DNA of 64,000 nt from an uncultured Pelagibacteraceae bacterium (GTDB taxonomy: Bacteria > Pseudomonadota > Alphaproteobacteria > Pelagibacterales > Pelagibacteraceae). Numbering within the stretch: the stretch's first letter is position 1; each line of letters begins with the position of its first letter. The notes below the pieces were generated by a model that was not told the DNA's origin, did no database searches, and was given only the letters and a program-made list of their open reading frames with translations. Made by a program: the position numbers and the translations under genes. Location of the stretch: assembly GCA_902556855.1 (NCBI GenBank), contig CACDXJ010000002.1:1-64000 (forward strand), read 5' to 3'. This document shows, one piece after another, positions 37,580 to 48,467 of the stretch.

Positions 37580-38836
37580 TTAGATTCTAGCCATTTTGGC
37601 CTGATTTCCAAGTTCTTCTTCTATGCGTAATAACCTGTTATATTTGGCTACTCTTTCAGATCTCGCCAAAGATCCAGTTTTAATTTGAGAAGACATAGTC
37701 GCGCACGCCAAATCAGCAATAAATGTATCTTCAGTATCCCCTGATCTATGAGAAATGATAGTGTTAAAATTTGCGGCTTTTGCCATTGAAATTACTTCTA
37801 GAGTTTCAGTCAAAGTGCCTATTTGATTTGGTTTTACTAAAATACAATTTGCTGACTTTTCTTTTATTCCTTTACTTAAACGCTTTGCATTTGTAACGAA
37901 TAGATCATCTCCTACAATTTGAATATTTTTACCTATTTCATTTGTAATTTTTTTCCACGATTCCCAGTCCTCTTCAGCAAAAGGATCCTCTATTGATTTT
38001 ATTGGATAGCTAGATGTTAGTTTTTTATAATAGCTAATATTATCTTCAACTGATGTGAAATTTTTGGATCGAATAGAATATTCTCCTTTTTCATTAATTA
38101 ATTCATTGGCTGCTACATCTAAACAAATAACTATATCTTTTCCTGGTTTTAAATTTGACTTTTCAATTGCGTTTACAATTAACTCTAAAGCTTGCTCATT
38201 TGTATTAATTGATGGAGCAAATCCACCTTCGTCTCCCACGTTTGTGAGCATTTTGTTAGATTTCAATAATTTCTTTAAATTTTGAATTACAACATAACAT
38301 TTTTCTATAGCATCCATAAAATTTTTAGCAGAATCAGGCCTAATCATAAATTCTTGGATATTTAAGTCATTGTCAGCATGTGCTCCACCATTAATAATAT
38401 TCATTAAAGGTATGGGTAAACAAAAATTATCTCCTATGTATTTAAATAATGATTTTTTATTTGACAAAGCTGAACATTTTGAATTAGCGAGTGAAACTGC
38501 AAGAGTAGCATTAGCTCCTAAATTTGTTTTATTTTCACTTCCGTCTAAATCTAATAAAGTTTTATCAATTTTTTTTTGGTCTTCTGACTCAAAACCTTTA
38601 AGTTTATCTGAAATTTTATTATTTATATTCTCAACTGCTATATTTACACTTTTACCTAAAAATTTATTATTATTCTGATCTCTTAATTCGTGTGCTTCAA
38701 ATGCACCGGTTGACGCACCTGATGGAGAAATTGCAGTTGCAGAAATATTATTTTCTAAAAAAACTTCTGCTTCTACTGTTGGATTTCCTCTGCTATCAAA
38801 GACTTGTCTGCCTTTTATACTTTTAATTTTTACCAT
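37580..38836 (-). CDS. eno: Enolase
   Basis: GRQVFDSRGNPTVEAEV, SPSGASTGAFEAHELRD, SHRSGDTEDTFIADLA. Confidence 0.96.
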   Translation of the reverse strand: MVKIKSIKGRQVFDSRGNPTVEAEVFLENNISATAISPSGASTGAFEAHELRDQNNNKFLGKSVNIAVENINNKISDKLKGFESEDQKKIDKTLLDLDGSENKTNLGANATLAVSLANSKCSALSNKKSLFKYIGDNFCLPIPLMNIINGGAHADNDLNIQEFMIRPDSAKNFMDAIEKCYVVIQNLKKLLKSNKMLTNVGDEGGFAPSINTNEQALELIVNAIEKSNLKPGKDIVICLDVAANELINEKGEYSIRSKNFTSVEDNISYYKKLTSSYPIKSIEDPFAEEDWESWKKITNEIGKNIQIVGDDLFVTNAKRLSKGIKEKSANCILVKPNQIGTLTETLEVISMAKAANFNTIISHRSGDTEDTFIADLACATMSSQIKTGSLARSERVAKYNRLLRIEEELGNQAKMARI

Positions 38837-38838
38837 TT

Positions 38839-39660
38839 TTATTTTACTATCTTGTCGATTTCGGTAAGTTTTTTTAATAAAGTTTTTACTTCATTTAGAG
38901 GAACCATGTTTGGACCATCTGATGGAGCGTTATCTGGATCTTCATGTGTTTCTATGAAGATTGCTCCTACACCAACAGCAATAGCCGCGCGGGCTAAATA
39001 AGGAACGAACTCTCTTTGCCCACCACTTTTCTCTCCCATACCACCTGGTTGTTGTACTGAATGTGTTGCGTCAAAAACAATTGGAAATCCATATTTAGAC
39101 ATTATAGGTAAAGCTCTCATATCTGAAACAAGAGTATTATAACCAAAACTCGCACCTCTTTCTGTAATTAAAATATTTTTATTCCCAGAATCTTCAATTT
39201 TTTTTATTACATTAGCCATATCCCACGGAGCTAAAAATTGTCCTTTCTTAACATTAATTATTTTACCAGTTTTTGCTGCAGCAATTAATAAATCAGTTTG
39301 TCTACATAAGAATGCCGGAATTTGAAGGACATCAACATGATTAGATACTACAGTGCATTGTTCTGCAGTATGAACGTCGGTTAGAACTGGAACACCAACT
39401 TCTTTTCTAATTTTATCGAAAATGGGAAGTGATTTTTCTAAACCCAAACCTCTTTTTCCTTTTAAACTTGTTCTGTTAGCTTTATCAAAAGAAGTTTTGT
39501 AAACAAGATTAATACCAAGTTCCCTTGTAATTTTTTTAAGTTCGTTTGAAATCTTTATAGCGTGCTCTTCACTCTCTAACTGACAAGGGCCGGCAATTAG
39601 GGTGAATGGTTTATTGTTAGCAATTTCAAAATTAGAGCATTTTACTTTATGATTATTCAT
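38839..39660 (-). CDS. kdsA: 3-deoxy-8-phosphooctulonate synthase
   Basis: [43 protein letters not shown]. Confidence 0.95.
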   Translation of the reverse strand: MNNHKVKCSNFEIANNKPFTLIAGPCQLESEEHAIKISNELKKITRELGINLVYKTSFDKANRTSLKGKRGLGLEKSLPIFDKIRKEVGVPVLTDVHTAEQCTVVSNHVDVLQIPAFLCRQTDLLIAAAKTGKIINVKKGQFLAPWDMANVIKKIEDSGNKNILITERGASFGYNTLVSDMRALPIMSKYGFPIVFDATHSVQQPGGMGEKSGGQREFVPYLARAAIAVGVGAIFIETHEDPDNAPSDGPNMVPLNEVKTLLKKLTEIDKIVK

Positions 39661-41279
39661 TTTCTAGTATTGATTTTTGCGGCCTTTATAAATGATGAGA
39701 ATAAAGGATGTGGTGATAAAGGTCTAGATTTAAATTCAGGATGAAACTGAACACCAATAAACCAAGGATGGTTTTCCAATTCTATAATTTCTGGTAATTT
39801 ATTGTCTGGAGATAAACCTGAAAAAATCATACCTTTGTTTTCAAAATCTTTTTTATAATTGATATTAACTTCATATCTATGACGATGTCTTTCGTTTATC
39901 TTCATTGCATTGTAAATTTTACTTATTTTTGTGTCTTTTTTAAGTCTTGCTTCATAACTACCTAAACGCATTGTTCCACCTAAATCTTTGTCAGTGCCTT
40001 TCATCAATTTTCCATCTTTTGTCCATTCACTCATAAGTCCAACGACTGACGCTTTAGATGGTCCAAATTCACTAGATGTTGCTTTTTTTATATTTAATTT
40101 ATTTCTAGCAAATTCAATCACTGCCATTTGCATACCAAAACAGATACCAAGGAAAGGAATTTTGTTCAATCTTGCATAATTAATAGCTGCTATTTTTCCC
40201 TCTGTACCTCTTTTACCAAATCCTCCTGGTATCAAAATCCCAGATACTCCTTTAAGTTTATTTTTTATTTCACTTGGTTTTAAAAAGTCAGACTCAATTC
40301 TTATTAAATTCACTTTTAAATTATTTGCTATTCCTCCATGTGTTAAAGCCTCGTCTAAAGATTTATATGCATCTTTAAGTTCAACGTACTTGCCAATTAT
40401 TGCTATGTTTACTTTATTTTTTGTATTCAAAACCAACTGTGTAATTTTTTTCCAAGGAGAAAGATTTACTTTTTTCTTAGATTTGATTTTAAAAAATCTT
40501 AAAACTCTTTCATCTAGTTTCTCTTTGTTAAAACTTATCGGAGCTTCATAGATTGTTTTTACATCCACAGTTTCTATTACATCTTCTATTGCAACGTTAC
40601 AAAATAATGAAATTTTCCTTCTTTGATCTAAAGGTATAGATCTTTCAGATCTGCAAATAATAATATCTGGTTGTATACCTATACTCCTTAATTCTTTGAC
40701 TGAATGTTGTGTTGGTTTTGTTTTTATCTCATCAGAGGCCTTCATGTAGGGAACTAAAGTTAGGTGAATAAATAATGTATTTTTTTTACCTATTTCATTT
40801 GAAAATTGTCTTATAGCTTCTAAAAAAGGTAAGCTTTCGATATCACCGACGGTGCCTCCTATTTCACAAATGACAAAATCTTCTTTAACAACATCATTTT
40901 TAATAAATTCTTTAATTCTATTTGTTATATGTGGGATAACTTGAACGGTTTTTCCTAAATATTTTCCTTGTCGTTCCCTTTTTAAAACATCACTATAAAT
41001 TTTGCCTGTAGTAATATTGTCTGACTTTTTTGCTGATATACCTGAAAATCTTTCATAGTGTCCTAGGTCCAGATCTGTTTCAGCACCATCATCAGTAACA
41101 AAAACTTCACCGTGTTGAAATGGGCTCATAGTTCCAGGATCTACATTTAAATATGGATCAAGTTTTCTAATTCTTACTTTGTAACCTCTTGATTGTAATA
41201 AATAAGCTAATGAAGCTGATGATAGTCCTTTTCCTAAAGATGAAACCACGCCGCCAGTAACGAATATATATCGCGCCAT
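39657..41279 (-). CDS. pyrG: CTP synthase
   Basis: [58 protein letters not shown]. Confidence 0.97.
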   Translation of the reverse strand: MARYIFVTGGVVSSLGKGLSSASLAYLLQSRGYKVRIRKLDPYLNVDPGTMSPFQHGEVFVTDDGAETDLDLGHYERFSGISAKKSDNITTGKIYSDVLKRERQGKYLGKTVQVIPHITNRIKEFIKNDVVKEDFVICEIGGTVGDIESLPFLEAIRQFSNEIGKKNTLFIHLTLVPYMKASDEIKTKPTQHSVKELRSIGIQPDIIICRSERSIPLDQRRKISLFCNVAIEDVIETVDVKTIYEAPISFNKEKLDERVLRFFKIKSKKKVNLSPWKKITQLVLNTKNKVNIAIIGKYVELKDAYKSLDEALTHGGIANNLKVNLIRIESDFLKPSEIKNKLKGVSGILIPGGFGKRGTEGKIAAINYARLNKIPFLGICFGMQMAVIEFARNKLNIKKATSSEFGPSKASVVGLMSEWTKDGKLMKGTDKDLGGTMRLGSYEARLKKDTKISKIYNAMKINERHRHRYEVNINYKKDFENKGMIFSGLSPDNKLPEIIELENHPWFIGVQFHPEFKSRPLSPHPLFSSFIKAAKINTRK

Positions 41280-41323
41280 GGAAGTATGTTATACTTTATT
41301 AATTGATAATTACAAAGTCTTAA

Positions 41324-41623
41324 TTACTCAGATTTTGGAATTTGTGGAAGGTTCGAATTTTCCTCTTCTTCTTTTTCTAAAACAGACTGTGTTTCACGTA
41401 ACTCATCTCTTGATATGGCAACAATTGCAATACTGCAAATTATAAATAAAGTTGCGATTATAGAGGTAAATTTGGTTAAGAAAGTTCCAACTGATCTAGC
41501 TGACGTGAAATTGTCTTGTGAAACACCTAATCCTAATGCACCACCCTCTGATCTTTGTAAAAGAATTACAATGATCAAGATTACAGCAAGAATAATATTA
41601 ACGAATATAAGTAAACTTTCCAT
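41324..41623 (-). CDS. secG: Preprotein translocase subunit SecG
   Basis: VILLQRSEGGALGLG; two TM helices; next to tpiA. Confidence 0.9.
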   Translation of the reverse strand: MESLLIFVNIILAVILIIVILLQRSEGGALGLGVSQDNFTSARSVGTFLTKFTSIIATLFIICSIAIVAISRDELRETQSVLEKEEEENSNLPQIPKSE

Positions 41624-41628
41624 GCTGT

Positions 41629-42372
41629 TTATCTATAGTAATTCTTTATTATATCAATAAATTTTTTGTGGGATTTAGAAGCTCCCCCTATCAAAAAACC
41701 GTCAATTTCTCTTATTTCTTTAAACATCTTAACGTTTTTTCCGTCTACTGATCCTCCATAAAGAACTAATGGCCTTTTTTTCTTATTAATACTTTTTAAA
41801 ATTTTCTTAATATACAATGTTGTTTTAAATAATTCATTTTCAGTGGGTATATTTCCAGTGCCAATTGACCAAATTGGCTCATAAGCAACAATAATATTGT
41901 TTAAATTCATTTTCTTATCTAAAACTTTAGTAATTTGTTTTTTAAGAACACTGAAAGTTTTTTTTTTCTTTTTATCAGCTCTGTTTTCTCCAATACAAAA
42001 TACTACTTTTAAATTATTCTTTAAAGCAAAGTGAACTTTGTTTTTGAGCATAATATTTGTATCTCCCTCCACTCTATTGTCTGAATGACCAACTAAAGTA
42101 TATTTCGCTCCAACACTCCTAATCATAAATGGGCTTATAGCTGCTGTATTTGATGAAAATTGATCTTTCTGGTAACAATTTTGTGAGCCTATTGAGATTT
42201 TTTTACTCTTAAAATGTTTTGAAAACGTCTCAATCAGGGTATATGGAGGAGTAATAATTACTCTGTATTTTTTGCGATTTTTATCTTTTGAATAAAAAGA
42301 ATTAATTTTATTGAGTATATTTATTGATTTTGGAACACCAAACATTTTCCAGTTTCCAATAAAATATCTCAT
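41629..42372 (-). CDS. tpiA: Triosephosphate isomerase
   Basis: FIGNWKMFG, VGHSDNR, AYEPIWSIGTG, LYGGSVDGKN. Confidence 0.93.
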   Translation of the reverse strand: MRYFIGNWKMFGVPKSINILNKINSFYSKDKNRKKYRVIITPPYTLIETFSKHFKSKKISIGSQNCYQKDQFSSNTAAISPFMIRSVGAKYTLVGHSDNRVEGDTNIMLKNKVHFALKNNLKVVFCIGENRADKKKKKTFSVLKKQITKVLDKKMNLNNIIVAYEPIWSIGTGNIPTENELFKTTLYIKKILKSINKKKRPLVLYGGSVDGKNVKMFKEIREIDGFLIGGASKSHKKFIDIIKNYYR

Positions 42373-42437
42373 TATTTGCCTTAATATTAAATTTAATCTA
42401 TAGGTGTATAATTTTAGAAACTTAATAGATTATTATA

Positions 42438-43892
42438 ATGATAACTTCAATAGGAAAATATTCTAAGTCTTTTTTTATCAAGCTCTTAGTAGGAATAATT
42501 ATTCTGCCATTTGTATTTTGGGGTATGGGTGATGTGTTCAGAGGTGGTAATCAAAATGTGATAGCTTCCATAGACTCTGAAAAAGTGAGTACACAAGAAT
42601 TTGTAGACTATCTAAGAACACTAAACTTGAATAATGAGCAAATAAAAAATTTAAATAAAACAGATTTAATAGAAAAGATTTTATCTGAATATATTGGTAA
42701 GAGAGTTATGAATTTAGAAATAGAAAAGTTAGGTATAACTGTTAATGATAATTCGCTAAGAAAAATTATCAAAAATGATGAATTATTTTCTAAAGATAAG
42801 AAATTTTCCAGAACAGAGTATGAAAAATTTTTAATTAAAAGCGGTGTTACAGCCCCAACATTTGAGGCTAATATAGCTGAACAAGAAAAAAGAAGGCAAT
42901 TTTTAAGTTTTCTTTCTAGTGGAATTGTTTTGCCTGAATCATTAGTCAATGAGGAATACAGAAAAGAAAATCAAACAAAAACAATTAAATTTATTGATTT
43001 AAATAATTACCATTTACAAAAAAAACCATCAGAAAAAAGTAAGAAAGAGCTTTATGAGAGAAATAAAAATATTTTTTTTACAGAGTTTAAAACTATTCGT
43101 TATGCTGAAATTTCTCCTGAAAAAATAATTGGTGACAAGGAATATAATGAAAATTTTTTTAAACAGTTAGATATAATTGAAAATAATATATTAGATGGAC
43201 AATCTTTTGAAGAGGTAGTCCAAAATGATAATTTAGATGTAATAATTATTAAAAAAATAGATGCCAACAGAAAAGATCAAAATAAAAATGAGGTAAAAAA
43301 TATTTCTAATAATTTATTTAAAAAGGTATACAACTTGAATTCAGTGAAAGCTCCAGAAATCATCAATCTGGATAATAAATATTTTATAGCAGAAATATCT
43401 GATATTGAAAAAAAGGATAAATCTTTTAGCGATCCACAAGTTCAAGAAGCTTTAGATGCACAATTAAGTTTTAAATATAAAATTGAAAATAATGCATCAA
43501 TTATAAAAGATATAAGTATGGGCGCTTTGGATAAGCAAAAATTTTCCAAATTTGCAATTGAGAATAAATTAGAAGTTAAAGATTATAAAATTAAAAATTT
43601 AAAACAAAATGAAATTTTTTCTGAGGGTATTATAAAAAGAATTTTTTTAATTAAGGATGGAGAAATAGACCTTATAACAAATAACACCCTCTCAAAGAGT
43701 TTTTTGGTATTGGCAATTAAATCTGATTATAAAGACCTCAAAAAGAATAATAATGAATATGAGCAATATGAAGCAAAAGGTCGTTTAAATTTAATAAATA
43801 AAATCTATGAATCTCATGATAATAATCTTAATGAAAAATACAAAGTTGAATTAAATCAAAGAACAATAGATCGAGTTAAAAATTCATTTTAA
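42438..43892 (+). CDS. ppiD: Peptidylprolyl isomerase PpiD-like (SurA_N domain)
   Basis: N-terminal TM then GMGDVFRGGNQNVIASIDSEKVSTQEFVDYL; upstream of trpE as in other alphaproteobacteria. Confidence 0.82.
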   Translation: MITSIGKYSKSFFIKLLVGIIILPFVFWGMGDVFRGGNQNVIASIDSEKVSTQEFVDYLRTLNLNNEQIKNLNKTDLIEKILSEYIGKRVMNLEIEKLGITVNDNSLRKIIKNDELFSKDKKFSRTEYEKFLIKSGVTAPTFEANIAEQEKRRQFLSFLSSGIVLPESLVNEEYRKENQTKTIKFIDLNNYHLQKKPSEKSKKELYERNKNIFFTEFKTIRYAEISPEKIIGDKEYNENFFKQLDIIENNILDGQSFEEVVQNDNLDVIIIKKIDANRKDQNKNEVKNISNNLFKKVYNLNSVKAPEIINLDNKYFIAEISDIEKKDKSFSDPQVQEALDAQLSFKYKIENNASIIKDISMGALDKQKFSKFAIENKLEVKDYKIKNLKQNEIFSEGIIKRIFLIKDGEIDLITNNTLSKSFLVLAIKSDYKDLKKNNNEYEQYEAKGRLNLINKIYESHDNNLNEKYKVELNQRTIDRVKNSF

Positions 43893-45349
43893 TGCGAATA
43901 AACACTAGTTTTAAAGATTTTCGAAAGAGACACTTAAAAAAGACACATCAAATCTTATTCAAATCTTTTAATTGTAAAGATTATTACAAAGTAGAAAACT
44001 TATATAAATTTCTTTTAGCTGAAAAGAATAGTTTTATTTTTGAATCAGTTGAAAAAGGTGTTGTTAGGGGAAGATATACAATTATCGGTCTGAATCCTGA
44101 TAAAATTTGGGATATTAACAATAATGTAGTTACAATAAAGACTAGTGGAAAAAAAATAAAGATAAAAACAAATCCATTAAAGTATTTAAATAAACTTATA
44201 AAAGATTTTAGAATTAAGATTCCAAGTCAATTACCTTCAATGACTTCAATGTTAGTTGGTTATTTTTCTTATGATATAATTCGTTACATTGAAAAAATTC
44301 CTAATAATTGTAGAGATGATTTAAAAATTCCAGACGTGAGACTCTCGCGTCCAAGAAACTTAGTTATCTACGATAATTTAAGAAAAAAGATTCACTACAT
44401 TGAAAATGTTTATGCAGATACTAAAATTAAAGATTACAAAGAAACTTATGAGTCTATTATCAAAAAGTTTGAACTTTTTGAAAATTTTGAAAATATAAAG
44501 CTCCCAGAGCAATTTACATTTAAGCAAAATAAACATTCAATTAAATCGAACATTACAAAAAAAAGATTTCAACAATTAGTTCGAAAAGCAAAAGATTACA
44601 TAAAAAATGGAGACATCTTTCAAGTGGTTTTAAGCCAAAGATTTGAAAGAAAAATAAATAAAAAACCTATAGAAATTTATAATCACTTAAGAAAATCAAA
44701 CCCCTCTCCATTTATGTTTTATTTTAATTATGAAGATTTTAATGTTTTAGGAAGCAGTCCAGAAATTTTAGTGAGACTTAGAAAGGGTGAGATCACAATC
44801 AGACCAATAGCAGGTACAAGACCAAGAGGAGGAACTAAAAAGGAAGATCAAAAATATGTATCTGAGTTACTTAAAGATAAAAAAGAATTAGCTGAACATC
44901 TTATGCTGCTAGATCTAGGGAGAAACGACGTAGGAAAAGTTGCCAAAATTAACACCGTAAAAGTTACTGAAAAATTTAAAATAGAAAAATATTCTCATGT
45001 AATGCACATAGTTTCCAATGTAATTGGGAAGTTCAACGGTCAAAACTCTATTTTTGAAACACTTCTATCAGGTTTTCCTGCAGGCACAGTAAGTGGTGCC
45101 CCAAAAATCAGAGCTATGGAAATAATTGACGAACTTGAGAAAAATAAAAGAAAACTTTATGCAGGTGGGATCGGCTATTTCACTCCAAATAATGAATTTG
45201 ATACCTGTATTGCTTTGAGAACAGCTATAATTAAAAAAGATAAGTTTTATGTTCAAGCGGGAGCAGGAATTGTAGCTGACAGCAGGCCTGAAAAAGAATA
45301 CGCTGAAACAGTTAATAAAGCTAAAGCTCTACTAAAGGCAGTGGATTAA
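43892..45349 (+). CDS. trpE: Anthranilate synthase component I
   Basis: GDIFQVVLSQRF, NPSPFMFY, RPIAGTRPRG, LDLGRNDVGKV, FPAGTVSGAPKIRAMEII. Confidence 0.94.
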   Translation: MRINTSFKDFRKRHLKKTHQILFKSFNCKDYYKVENLYKFLLAEKNSFIFESVEKGVVRGRYTIIGLNPDKIWDINNNVVTIKTSGKKIKIKTNPLKYLNKLIKDFRIKIPSQLPSMTSMLVGYFSYDIIRYIEKIPNNCRDDLKIPDVRLSRPRNLVIYDNLRKKIHYIENVYADTKIKDYKETYESIIKKFELFENFENIKLPEQFTFKQNKHSIKSNITKKRFQQLVRKAKDYIKNGDIFQVVLSQRFERKINKKPIEIYNHLRKSNPSPFMFYFNYEDFNVLGSSPEILVRLRKGEITIRPIAGTRPRGGTKKEDQKYVSELLKDKKELAEHLMLLDLGRNDVGKVAKINTVKVTEKFKIEKYSHVMHIVSNVIGKFNGQNSIFETLLSGFPAGTVSGAPKIRAMEIIDELEKNKRKLYAGGIGYFTPNNEFDTCIALRTAIIKKDKFYVQAGAGIVADSRPEKEYAETVNKAKALLKAVD

Positions 45350-45916
45350 ATGAAAATTTTATTAATAGATAATTACGATAGTTTTACTTATAACTTGTTT
45401 CATTATATTTCAAAAATTAAGAAAAATGTTGAAGTAATTAGAAATGATAAGATAGATGGGAAAACAGTTCTAAGAAAAAAATATGATAAAATTGTAATAT
45501 CCCCAGGTCCTGGAAACCCTAATCAAGCAGGGAATTGTCTTAAAATTGTGAAAGAAGTTTATAAAAAAATCCCAATTCTTGGAGTTTGTTTAGGACATCA
45601 AATCTTAGGACAAGTTTTTGGTGGAAAGATTATTCACGCTAAGAATTTAATGCACGGCAAAACAAGTAAAATTAAACATACTAAAAAGGGTCTGTTTAAG
45701 AATATTCAAAATAACTTTGAGGCAACTAGATACCACAGTTTAGTAGTCGATCGTAAAAAATTCCCAAAAAAACTATTAATCACTGCTGAGACCAAAAATA
45801 GGACAATAATGGGATTGATGCATAAAGAATATGATATTCATGGGTTTCAATTTCATCCTGAAAGTATAAGTACTAAAGTAGGAATGAAATTAATTAAAAA
45901 CTTTATAAGTAATTAA
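45350..45916 (+). CDS. trpG: Anthranilate synthase component II (glutamine amidotransferase)
   Basis: LLIDNYDSFTYNL, ISPGPGNP, ILGVCLGHQ, FQFHPES. Confidence 0.93.
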   Translation: MKILLIDNYDSFTYNLFHYISKIKKNVEVIRNDKIDGKTVLRKKYDKIVISPGPGNPNQAGNCLKIVKEVYKKIPILGVCLGHQILGQVFGGKIIHAKNLMHGKTSKIKHTKKGLFKNIQNNFEATRYHSLVVDRKKFPKKLLITAETKNRTIMGLMHKEYDIHGFQFHPESISTKVGMKLIKNFISN

Positions 45917-46912
45917 ATGTCTAATTTTGTTGAAAGTTTGAAAAAAGGTCAAAACCTTTCTTTTGAAGAAAGTAAAGCTCTTTTCAATGGGCTAATGGAG
46001 GGTAAATATAATGAAAATTCGATTATAGAAATTTTAGAGTCTCTCGTTAAAAAAGGTGAAACTAAAGATGAGCTAGCTGGGGGGATATTTGTTTTGAGAG
46101 AAAAAGCTACTAAAGTTAAAGCTGAACAAAATACTATAGATACTTGCGGAACAGGAGGAGACGGGCAAAACTCTTTAAATATTTCTACTGCTGCAGCTAT
46201 AGTTTTGGCGAGTATGGGTGTTAAAGTTGCTAAGCACGGTAATAAAGCTGTCTCTTCGAACTGTGGATCTGCGGATGTATTAGAAGCATTAAAAGTAGAT
46301 ATAAATTTGAAAGCAAATGAAGCTGAGGAAAGTATAAAAAAGTTTAATTTTGCTTTTATGTTTGCACCTAATTATCACTCAGCAATGAAACATGTTGGCC
46401 CTGCTAGAAAAAAAATGGGAAAGAAAACGATCTTTAACTTAATTGGTCCCTTAAGTAGTCCTGCACAAGTAAAAAGACAGGTGATAGGAGTATTTGATAA
46501 AAAATGGATGAAACCTTTTGCTGAGGCACTTAAAGAAAACGGAGTTATCCACGCATTCGTCGTTCACAGCGAAGATGGGATGGATGAGATATCACCGTTT
46601 GCAAAAACATATGTGGTAGAACTTAAAGACTCAATAATTAAAGAATTTATAATTGATCCAAAAACTTTAGGAATTAACACTGCAAATAAGGAAAATTTAA
46701 AAGGAAAAAATGCGGAATATAATTCTGAAAAAATTATTGAAATATTTAAAGGAAAAAATAATGAATTCTCTCAATCTGTTGCTCTTAACGTAGCAGCAGG
46801 TTTAATAGTTTCTGGTAAAGAAAGTGATTTTAAGACTTCGTTCGAAAAGGCTACTAAACATTTAAATTCAGGAAAGGTATTTCACCACTTAGTGAAAATT
46901 CAATCAAATTGA
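45917..46912 (+). CDS. trpD: Anthranilate phosphoribosyltransferase
   Basis: DTCGTGGDGQNSLNISTAAA, KHGNKAVSSNCGSADVLEAL. Confidence 0.95.
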   Translation: MSNFVESLKKGQNLSFEESKALFNGLMEGKYNENSIIEILESLVKKGETKDELAGGIFVLREKATKVKAEQNTIDTCGTGGDGQNSLNISTAAAIVLASMGVKVAKHGNKAVSSNCGSADVLEALKVDINLKANEAEESIKKFNFAFMFAPNYHSAMKHVGPARKKMGKKTIFNLIGPLSSPAQVKRQVIGVFDKKWMKPFAEALKENGVIHAFVVHSEDGMDEISPFAKTYVVELKDSIIKEFIIDPKTLGINTANKENLKGKNAEYNSEKIIEIFKGKNNEFSQSVALNVAAGLIVSGKESDFKTSFEKATKHLNSGKVFHHLVKIQSN

Positions 46913-47703
46913 TGACTAATATTTTAGAAAAAATTATCGAGGAAAAAAAATACTCTTTGGACCTGATTAAAAAAGAAAAATCTTTAGATATTTTAGAAAA
47001 AAATATCAAAGAGCAGAGTTTTTTAAATTTCAAAGAAACAATCCAAAAAAATCGGAGTGTTTCTTTAATAACCGAAATCAAAAAAGCTAGCCCATCTGCT
47101 GGTGTTCTTGTAAACAATTTTGATCATTTAGAAATCGCAAAAATGTATGTAAATAATGGCGCTACCTGCCTCTCGGTTTTGACGGAAGAAAATCATTTTT
47201 TGGGAAAATTAGATTATATTCAAGATATAAAAAAACAAATAAAAGTACCAATTTTAGCTAAAGATTTTTTTATAGATCCTTATCAAATTGCATTATCTAA
47301 AAGTTATGGCTGTGATTGTATCTTAATAATAATTGCGGCTCTTAATGGGGCACAAGCTGATGAAATTTATTCTGAAGCTTTAAAACATAATTTATCTGTC
47401 ATAGTAGAAGTACATGATCAGAAAGAAGCTGAAACAGCCTTGAAGTTTGATCAAGCATTAATTGGAATTAATAATAGGAATTTGAAAACACTTGAAGTTT
47501 CTTTAAATAATACTATCTCAATTTTTGAAATTATAAAAACACACAAAGGTCCCATTATTTCTGAGAGTGGGATTAAAAATGCTGATGACGCAAAATATAT
47601 TTATGAAAAAACCGGAATTAAAAATTTTCTTATTGGAGAATCACTTTTAAAATCCGACAAACCTGATGAATTAATGAAAAAATTAATTCAAATTACTCAA
47701 TAA
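46909..47703 (+). CDS. trpC: Indole-3-glycerol phosphate synthase
   Basis: LITEIKKASPSAGVL, VPILAKDFFIDPYQI, GINNRNLKTLEV, ISESGI. Confidence 0.94.
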   Translation: MMTNILEKIIEEKKYSLDLIKKEKSLDILEKNIKEQSFLNFKETIQKNRSVSLITEIKKASPSAGVLVNNFDHLEIAKMYVNNGATCLSVLTEENHFLGKLDYIQDIKKQIKVPILAKDFFIDPYQIALSKSYGCDCILIIIAALNGAQADEIYSEALKHNLSVIVEVHDQKEAETALKFDQALIGINNRNLKTLEVSLNNTISIFEIIKTHKGPIISESGIKNADDAKYIYEKTGIKNFLIGESLLKSDKPDELMKKLIQITQ

Positions 47704-47736
47704 ATAAGCCACTTATTTAGAGTTGTAATTCAAAAA

Positions 47737-47751
47737 GAACTTTTGTAGAAC
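47737..47751. promoter_or_regulatory. Alphaproteobacterial LexA (SOS) box upstream of lexA
   Basis: GAAC-TTTTGTA-GAAC, i.e. reverse complement of GTTC-N7-GTTC, 22 bp upstream of the probable lexA start. Confidence 0.85.
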
Positions 47752-47773
47752 ATTAATGTACAAGGTTTGTTCT

Positions 47774-48448
47774 ATGCTTACAAAAAAACAAAAAAACTTA
47801 TTAATATTCATAAATAAGAAGATAAGATCTTCAGGAATTTCTCCATCTTACGAAGAAATGAAAAATTCACTCAACCTCAAGTCGAAATCAGGAATACATA
47901 GATTAATTTCTGCATTAGAAGAAAGAGGTTTTGTTAAGCGATTAGCACATAAAGCTAGAGCATTAGAGGTAGTAAAATTGCCAGAGAATGCTAGCGCTAA
48001 TGATATATTTAATACTTTCACACCAAGCGTTATCAAAGGTGGATTAGATAAGAATAACAATAAATCTACTGATGTTTCGGTACTAGGAAGTATTGCCGCT
48101 GGTACACCAATTGAAGCTATTCAACAAGAAGTTGATAGAGTTGCTTTACCAGAAGATCTTCAAAATAATGGTGAGCACTATGGTCTTAAAGTAAAAGGTG
48201 ACTCAATGATTGAAGCAGGTATTGCTGACGGTGATACTGTTATTATAAAAAAAGTTTCTAATGTAGATAATGGTCAGATTGCAGTAGTCTTGATAGACGA
48301 TCAGGAAGCTACTTTAAAAAGAGTAAGAAAAAAAGGAAACACTATCGCTCTTGAAGCAGCAAATCGAAACTACGGAACTAAAATTTACGCTGCAAATAGA
48401 ATAAAAATTCAAGGTAAACTTGTTTCTTTATATAGAAACTTTCATTAA
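47774..48448 (+). CDS. lexA: LexA repressor (start chosen at MLTKKQK; the ORF track starts at 47756)
   Basis: MLTKKQKNLLIFINKKIRSSGISPSYEEM; cleavage site SIAAGTPIEA; protease GDSMIEAGIADGDTVII and EATLKRV. Confidence 0.94.
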   Translation: MLTKKQKNLLIFINKKIRSSGISPSYEEMKNSLNLKSKSGIHRLISALEERGFVKRLAHKARALEVVKLPENASANDIFNTFTPSVIKGGLDKNNNKSTDVSVLGSIAAGTPIEAIQQEVDRVALPEDLQNNGEHYGLKVKGDSMIEAGIADGDTVIIKKVSNVDNGQIAVVLIDDQEATLKRVRKKGNTIALEAANRNYGTKIYAANRIKIQGKLVSLYRNFH

Positions 48449-48467
48449 AATAGTCTAATTAATATAA

